Translations under genes and position numbers: made by a program | The notes under the pieces: model-generated | Database searches by the model: none | What the model was told of the DNA's origin: nothing | The model's input: the letters and a program-made list of their open reading frames with translations, nothing else | Source of the DNA: Bacillota bacterium | Lineage (GTDB): Bacteria; Bacillota; Clostridia; Christensenellales; Aristaeellaceae | Direction: 5' to 3' | NCBI GenBank assembly: GCA_023416655.1 | Contig: JAEZHK010000126.1 | Coordinates: 1-10,005, forward strand | DNA length: 10,005 nt | In this document: positions 6,362 through 10,005 of the stretch, piece by piece | Numbering within the stretch: position 1 is the stretch's first letter | Layout: each line of letters begins with the position of its first letter

Positions 6362-6417
6362 ATTATATCATCTGCCTTCCCACGCTGCCAAGCGTGACGC
6401 TCAAAAATGACGAAAAA
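6362..6417 (-). promoter_or_regulatory. promoter of the pfkB-kinase operon
   Basis: Read on the - strand: -35 TTGGCA (6386-6391), an 18-base spacer, and a perfect -10 TATAAT (6362-6367) with TGA in front (extended -10). Two A5/T5 tracts at 6403-6407 and 6413-6417 are exactly 10 bases apart, in the place of an UP element or intrinsic bend. CACGCT (6381-6386) and AGCGTG (6391-6396) form an inverted repeat around the -35, and AGCGTGACGCT (6391-6401) is a second one. Either could be an operator. Confidence 0.75.
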
Positions 6418-6486
6418 TGCAGACCGCCCGGACCTTTCGACCCGAGCAATTCCTACTTCCGGTCAAACCCAGTCACTTCTTCTAAC

Positions 6487-6515
6487 CGTTTCCGGCGACA
6501 TGCGCGCCGGAAACG
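6487..6515. repeat. perfect 11-bp hairpin (hairpin A of a cluster)
   Basis: CGTTTCCGGCG (6487-6497) and CGCCGGAAACG (6505-6515) pair perfectly around a 7-base loop. There is no T-tract on either side. It directly abuts the next hairpin with no base between. Confidence 0.85.
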
Positions 6516-6553
6516 TATTTCTGCCACCAGTGCGCACACTGGTGGCAGAAATA
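6516..6553. repeat. perfect 17-bp hairpin (hairpin B of a cluster)
   Basis: TATTTCTGCCACCAGTG (6516-6532) pairs without mismatch with 6537-6553 around the tetraloop CGCA. The centre GTGCGCAC is itself palindromic. No T-tract follows on either strand (AATTCC on the right, hairpin A on the left), so it is not a textbook terminator. It could be a protein-binding palindrome, an mRNA 3'-end stabiliser for the gene ending at 6653, or a remnant of a repeat family. The rest of the 335-base gap between the pfkB start and the 6653 stop holds no gene I can support. Confidence 0.9.
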
Positions 6554-6578
6554 ATTCCTTAAGTCAGTGAGCCGCCCG

Positions 6579-6596
6579 GAAATTCGTGAGAATTTC
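6579..6596. repeat. 7-bp hairpin (hairpin C of a cluster)
   Basis: GAAATTC (6579-6585) and GAATTTC (6590-6596) pair perfectly around GTGA. It is short and AT-rich, so weak alone, and is noted because it lies between the long hairpins. Confidence 0.5.
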
Positions 6597-6620
6597 AGGC
6601 TTGCGCAGGATTCTTCCTTC

Positions 6621-6651
6621 GCGTTGAAAAACCCCCGGGGTTTTTCAACGC
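6621..6651 (-). terminator. terminator-like hairpin after the binding-protein gene
   Basis: GCGTTGAAAAACCCC (6621-6635) and GGGGTTTTTCAACGC (6637-6651) form a perfect 15-bp palindrome with one central base. It begins one base after the stop codon of the gene ending at 6653. T5 lies inside the stem rather than after it, as in some bidirectional Firmicute terminators, so efficiency is uncertain. Confidence 0.65.
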
Positions 6652-6652
6652 T

Positions 6653-8857
6653 CTAGGCGGGCAGCAGGCTGGGGAGCTCCAGCGGCTCGCCGAGGTAGGT
6701 GTACAGGAGCGCCGCGGGCCAGGACCAGCGCCCGTTGGGCAGGTAGTTCTGCACCTGGTTGTCGGCGAAGTCGTAGTACACGTTCGAGTACAGCGGCACC
6801 GTCGGCAGGATTTCGCTGTAGCGCTTCATCAACTTCAGCCAGCGCTCGACGTAGGTTTCGTCCTGGCCCGGCTTGGTTTCGCGCAGCGACTTGGCCAGCG
6901 CAAGAAGCTTGTCGTCGTCGATGCCGAACTGGTTGAGCGAGCCCTGGTACTCCGGCGCACCGTTGAAGGCGAAGTACGGGTCAAACACGAAGGTGAAGTT
7001 GGTGGCGTAGGCAAACATGTTGTAGAGACGGGCGGTTTGGCGGTTGACCGAAGCCAGCATCTCGGCGAAATCGACATCCTTCACCTGAACGTCAAAGCCG
7101 ATGGCCTTCAGGTTCGCCGTCAGCATCTCGTCCAGCAACTGGGCTGCCTGGCTGTCGCGCAGCTTCGCGTACTGCAGCTGGAGCGGCAGCAGCGTGAAAT
7201 CGCCCGCCTTCACCGTCTTCACAACCGGATCCGCGATCTTCTCGTAGGCCTTGAGCGCGTTGCCTTTGAGCAGCTTGTAGCGCACGGTGTCGGTACCCTC
7301 GACGAAGGTCTCGCCCTTCTCGTTGAGCTTCCAGCCGTCCTCCACGAGCAGCGCCTTGGCCGCTTCCAGGTCCAGCGGATAGGCGGCCATGAGGTCCTTC
7401 ATCTGGTTGACGTAATCGGTGGTCATCCACTGGCCGAGGCCGTAGTAGCTGTAGACTGCCTGGCCGTTGTCCCCGGTGAACGCCTTGGCGTAGGCTTCCT
7501 TGTCCAGCGAGAGCGCGATCGCCTTGCGGACGCTGGCCGACGCCGTGGGGCCCTGCTCGTTGGCGAAGCCGATGAAGCCGTAGCCCGAGCGCATGTAGTT
7601 GGCGACCTTGAGCTTCTTCTCACCGTAGAGCGCCACGCCTTCGGTGATGACGGCAGCGTCGCTGATCTTGTTGACGATGCCCAGATCGCCGGCTTCCAGC
7701 TTGTCAAGCGCCTCGGCGTTCTTGACGGGCGCCAGCGTGACCAGGTCGATCAGCGGGCGCTGCCCTTCATAGTTGCCCTTGTAGGCGCGGTTGGCTTTGA
7801 AGGACACGGTGGCGGTGGCGGGGTCATAGGAGACCAGCTGGTAGGGGCCGGAGGTGACCATCGGGTGGCTCAGGTAGCCGGTGTCCGGGTCGAGGATGGT
7901 CTTTTTGAGCAGATCCGAGGTGAACTCGGCCGCTTGACCTTCCAGCGGCACGATGGTTGCGCCGTCGCCTTCGTCAATGACGGTGAGGCCGGGCGCGAGC
8001 ACGCTGATGGGATAGGGCGTTACGTTGACATAGGTCAACTCATAGAAATACGGCAGATATCCGCTGTAGATCGTCAGGCTGAAAGTGTCCTGATCGATCA
8101 GGCGGACGCCGGAGAATACCTTGGATTTGCCCGTGCTGAAGGCGGTATAGCCCGCCAGCTGGCTGTATCCGTACGTCGCCGCGCCGAGGGCGTTCAGCTC
8201 AGGGGCGCTTTGAAGCAGCACGCTGAACACGTAGTCGAGCGCGCCGATGGGCGTGCCATCGTTATAGGTAAGGCCGGGGGCCACGTGGAAGGTATAGGTC
8301 TTGTTGCCGCTCACAGCCTGCGTGGGCGGGTCGACCGTCACCACGGTGCTGTCCGGCGCATAGGTCGCGTCGCCCGTAAGGGCGATGGTGGCGTAACCGT
8401 GCAGCATGGCACGCACGTCGATGTCGGAGGTATTGTTCCCCCACATGTCGGTGAAGAAGTTGCCGCTTACTTCTGTGCCCGAGCCGACGGCCACCTTGGA
8501 ACCCTCCGCCAACTTGCGGATCACCAGATCGATTGCCGTGTCACTGAGGAAGTTGAAGCCCTGCGCCGCCGAGTACCCGTCGGCCGGATCGACTGCCCTG
8601 GCGTAGTACACGCCGGAGGGAAGCGTATCGATGGTGGCGATGCCCGTCTTGTCAACGGCATACTCGTACACCAATTTGCCTGCCGGGTCACGGAGACTTA
8701 CCTGCGCGCCGACCATGGGGTTGCCCTGTCCGTCAACGACGCGCACCGTCAACTGGATCGGAGCCTGTTCGGCTGTCGCGTCGCCAACCGCTTCGGCGGC
8801 AGCGACCGCCTGCACGGCCATGAGCAGCATCAGAAGAAGCGCCAGGATCTTTTTCAT
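6653..8857 (-). CDS. extracytoplasmic solute-binding protein (family 5, oligopeptide type) with N-terminal beta-sandwich domain
   Basis: This 734-residue protein is the substrate-capture component of an oligopeptide/dipeptide-type ABC importer. A signal peptide (KK then a Leu-rich core, residues 1 to about 20) ends in an AVAAAEA segment. There is no cysteine, so it looks cleaved by signal peptidase I rather than lipidated. Residues about 33-115 (IQLTVRVVDGQGNPMVGAQV, then DTLPSGVYYARAV) match a carboxypeptidase-regulatory/Cna-B-like domain. From about 130 comes SBP_bac_5, with GLTYNDGTP at 195-203, SGPYQLVSYDP, and VRKAIALSLDKEAY. ATG 8857 follows AAAAGGGGTGA (8865-8875) by 7 bases. Family members are usually 500-600 residues, so the extra length is mostly the N-terminal domain. 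No permease or ATPase gene is in view; the downstream neighbour encodes a kinase. It may be co-transcribed with the surface protein gene 131 bases upstream. Confidence 0.93.
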   Translation of the reverse strand: MKKILALLLMLLMAVQAVAAAEAVGDATAEQAPIQLTVRVVDGQGNPMVGAQVSLRDPAGKLVYEYAVDKTGIATIDTLPSGVYYARAVDPADGYSAAQGFNFLSDTAIDLVIRKLAEGSKVAVGSGTEVSGNFFTDMWGNNTSDIDVRAMLHGYATIALTGDATYAPDSTVVTVDPPTQAVSGNKTYTFHVAPGLTYNDGTPIGALDYVFSVLLQSAPELNALGAATYGYSQLAGYTAFSTGKSKVFSGVRLIDQDTFSLTIYSGYLPYFYELTYVNVTPYPISVLAPGLTVIDEGDGATIVPLEGQAAEFTSDLLKKTILDPDTGYLSHPMVTSGPYQLVSYDPATATVSFKANRAYKGNYEGQRPLIDLVTLAPVKNAEALDKLEAGDLGIVNKISDAAVITEGVALYGEKKLKVANYMRSGYGFIGFANEQGPTASASVRKAIALSLDKEAYAKAFTGDNGQAVYSYYGLGQWMTTDYVNQMKDLMAAYPLDLEAAKALLVEDGWKLNEKGETFVEGTDTVRYKLLKGNALKAYEKIADPVVKTVKAGDFTLLPLQLQYAKLRDSQAAQLLDEMLTANLKAIGFDVQVKDVDFAEMLASVNRQTARLYNMFAYATNFTFVFDPYFAFNGAPEYQGSLNQFGIDDDKLLALAKSLRETKPGQDETYVERWLKLMKRYSEILPTVPLYSNVYYDFADNQVQNYLPNGRWSWPAALLYTYLGEPLELPSLLPA

Positions 8858-8918
8858 GGTTGGGTCACCCCTTTTCGTTCTGTTGAACTGGGCTGATTCG
8901 TTTGCTTGAGATCGGGAT

Positions 8919-8952
8919 CATCCGGTCGGCCGATTGCTCGGCCGGCCGGATG
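8919..8952 (-). other. 15-bp intergenic hairpin between the surface protein and binding-protein genes
   Basis: CATCCGG-T-CGGCCGA (8919-8933) pairs with TCGGCCG-G-CCGGATG (8938-8952) around TTGC, with one imperfect position. No T-run follows on the - strand. It could be a weak terminator, or a stabiliser or processing site that separates expression of the two genes. I see no clear sigma-A promoter between it and ATG 8857. Confidence 0.6.
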
Positions 8953-8988
8953 CGCTCTTGGGACCGCCGTCCCTTATTCGGTTGGTGA

Positions 8989-10005
8989 TCAGTCGAAGGT
9001 GTCGCCGACGTTGGTCACCGCGCCGCCCGCCAGCGGGATGCCAAGCTCTGTGATGACGTCGGGCTTCACGATGGATTCGTACACCGGCCGGATGATCTGG
9101 TTGGCCGTCACGTTGACCCAGACGCCGCCAGTCCATCTGGAGAAGGTGTAGCCTGTCCTCGCCGGATCCGCCGGAGGTGTCGTGGAACCGCCGTAGGACA
9201 CCGCGGAATCCTTCAGTACGGTGCCACCGACGTCGATGAACCGCACGAGGAAGTACTGCAGCAGGTTGAGGACCGACAGGTTACCTTCTTGCTGCGTGAG
9301 GTAGGCATCGAAGGAATCGAGCTGCACGATGCTGTACACGATCGGTTTGCCTTCAGCATCGGTCTTGAGCAGGCCGGGCCAGGTGTAGCTCCAGATGTCG
9401 GTCGCTCCGGTGAACTTCTGGGCGGGACCGTACGGCAAACCATTGGCGTACAGCTGTACCTGAACCTCGTCGGGCGTCGGGCTCTCGGGGGACATTGCCG
9501 GTCCGTAGAACCATTCCACCGTACCGGTCACGTCGATCGCGTTATCGATCGGCGTCGTCGTGGTGGACCGCTCCTCGATCTCGTCTCCAGCCTTCACGGT
9601 CACCACGTTGATCACGGTGCCCGCTGCGACGTCTGCCGCCGTTACGGTGTGCGTGTAGACGATCGCCGGGTAGGATGCGCCGGGCGCCAGGCTGTCGATG
9701 AGCAAATCATCCGGGCCCATCATCGGGTCGTTCACCGTGATGTTCGTCAGCGTCTGGTTGCCATTGTTGGTCACCGTCACGGTGAACTCAATCACGCTGC
9801 CCAGACCGTAGCCGCCAGCCGGCATTGTGCTTGTCACGGTCTTCACGACGCTCAGCGACGGGTTCAGTTTTTCAATCGCCGTGGTCTTGGTGTCGCTGTC
9901 GCTCACCGGCTTATCACCGAAGGTCGTCGACGCCGTGAACACGTTGGTCAGAAGGCCGTTGCCGGTCAGGATGTCTGCCTCCGTCACGGTGTACGAGTAG
10001 TCGAA
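8989..10005 (-). CDS. secreted/surface protein with DUF11, Cna-B and InlB-type repeats (C-terminal part)
   Basis: The frame is open to the window edge; 338 C-terminal residues are visible and the start lies beyond 10005. Counting from the edge, residues 1-45 are the end of a DUF11-like repeat (YSYTVTEADI). Residues 46-154 are a complete one, with SVVKTVTS, FTVTVTNNGNQTLTNITVND and YTHTVTAADV. Residues 158-232 resemble a Cna-B domain (VTGTVEWFYG, VQVQLYANG, YTWPGLL, GKPIVYSIVQ). Residues 251-310 match an InlB/Listeria-Bacteroides repeat (VRFIDVGGTV, ARTGYTFSRW). It is therefore an extracellular adhesin-like or matrix protein. It ends GIPLAGGAVTNVGDTFD with no hydrophobic segment or basic tail. 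I translated both other frames past the stop and neither restores an anchor, so a simple frameshift does not explain it. How it stays on the cell is unknown. Confidence 0.9.
   Translation of the reverse strand, partial: FDYSYTVTEADILTGNGLLTNVFTASTTFGDKPVSDSDTKTTAIEKLNPSLSVVKTVTSTMPAGGYGLGSVIEFTVTVTNNGNQTLTNITVNDPMMGPDDLLIDSLAPGASYPAIVYTHTVTAADVAAGTVINVVTVKAGDEIEERSTTTTPIDNAIDVTGTVEWFYGPAMSPESPTPDEVQVQLYANGLPYGPAQKFTGATDIWSYTWPGLLKTDAEGKPIVYSIVQLDSFDAYLTQQEGNLSVLNLLQYFLVRFIDVGGTVLKDSAVSYGGSTTPPADPARTGYTFSRWTGGVWVNVTANQIIRPVYESIVKPDVITELGIPLAGGAVTNVGDTFD

Noticed and set aside
7037..8896. 619-codon + strand frame opposite the binding-protein gene
   Set aside because: It is antisense to a well-supported family 5 binding protein, and its His/Val/Gly/Arg-rich product shows no motif.
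8989..9045. IPLAG near the surface-protein C-terminus as a sortase motif
   Set aside because: It resembles L/I-P-X-A-G, but no hydrophobic stretch and no basic tail follow before the stop, in any frame.

Overview
The window looks like chromosomal DNA from a GC-rich, anaerobic Firmicute of the class Clostridia. The strongest evidence is a SCIFF precursor peptide with its radical SAM/SPASM maturase, a pair almost confined to Clostridia. Sigma-A-type promoters, A/GGAGG ribosome binding sites, compact rho-independent terminators, a FloT-type flotillin and a Gram-positive-style DUF11/Cna-B surface protein agree with this. GC is high throughout, so every gene casts long antisense open frames; I treat these as shadows. 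I cannot name a genus.

Left part, + strand (1-3040): a few codons of a possible upstream gene overlap the start of scfA, a 47-residue six-cysteine peptide. A strong terminator follows, then an extended -10 promoter inside an inverted repeat, then scfB (459 aa maturase). A 26-bp perfect direct repeat brackets that promoter, so precursor and maturase appear to be separately transcribed. In the precursor, the Thr that accepts the thioether in the characterised clostridial SCIFF (position 37, from memory) is Gly. After an scfB terminator-like hairpin comes a TIM-barrel amidohydrolase with a complete metal-ligand set and unknown substrate. A bidirectional terminator separates it from the convergent genes to the right.

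Middle part, - strand (3050-6420): a PfkB-family kinase and a P-loop (uridine kinase/PRK-like) kinase overlap by ATGA and form a two-gene operon behind a strong promoter with an extended -10 and phased A-tracts. The operon ends at a terminator whose T-tract overlaps the -35 box of the next promoter. That promoter is the first of two spaced 17-bp promoters for a floT-like flotillin gene.

Right part, - strand (6420-10005): the 335-base gap upstream of the pfkB gene holds a cluster of perfect hairpins. Beyond it lie an oligopeptide-type ABC substrate-binding protein with an extra N-terminal beta-sandwich domain and no lipobox cysteine and, upstream of that, the C-terminal part of a DUF11/Cna-B/InlB-repeat surface protein that ends without any visible cell-wall or membrane anchor. 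Both face outside the membrane and may be co-transcribed through a 131-base spacer containing a 15-bp hairpin.

No tRNA, rRNA, CRISPR array, insertion sequence or phage gene was seen. The best candidates for new biology are the variant SCIFF peptide and its repeat-bracketed promoter, the fused unlipidated binding protein, and the hairpin cluster.
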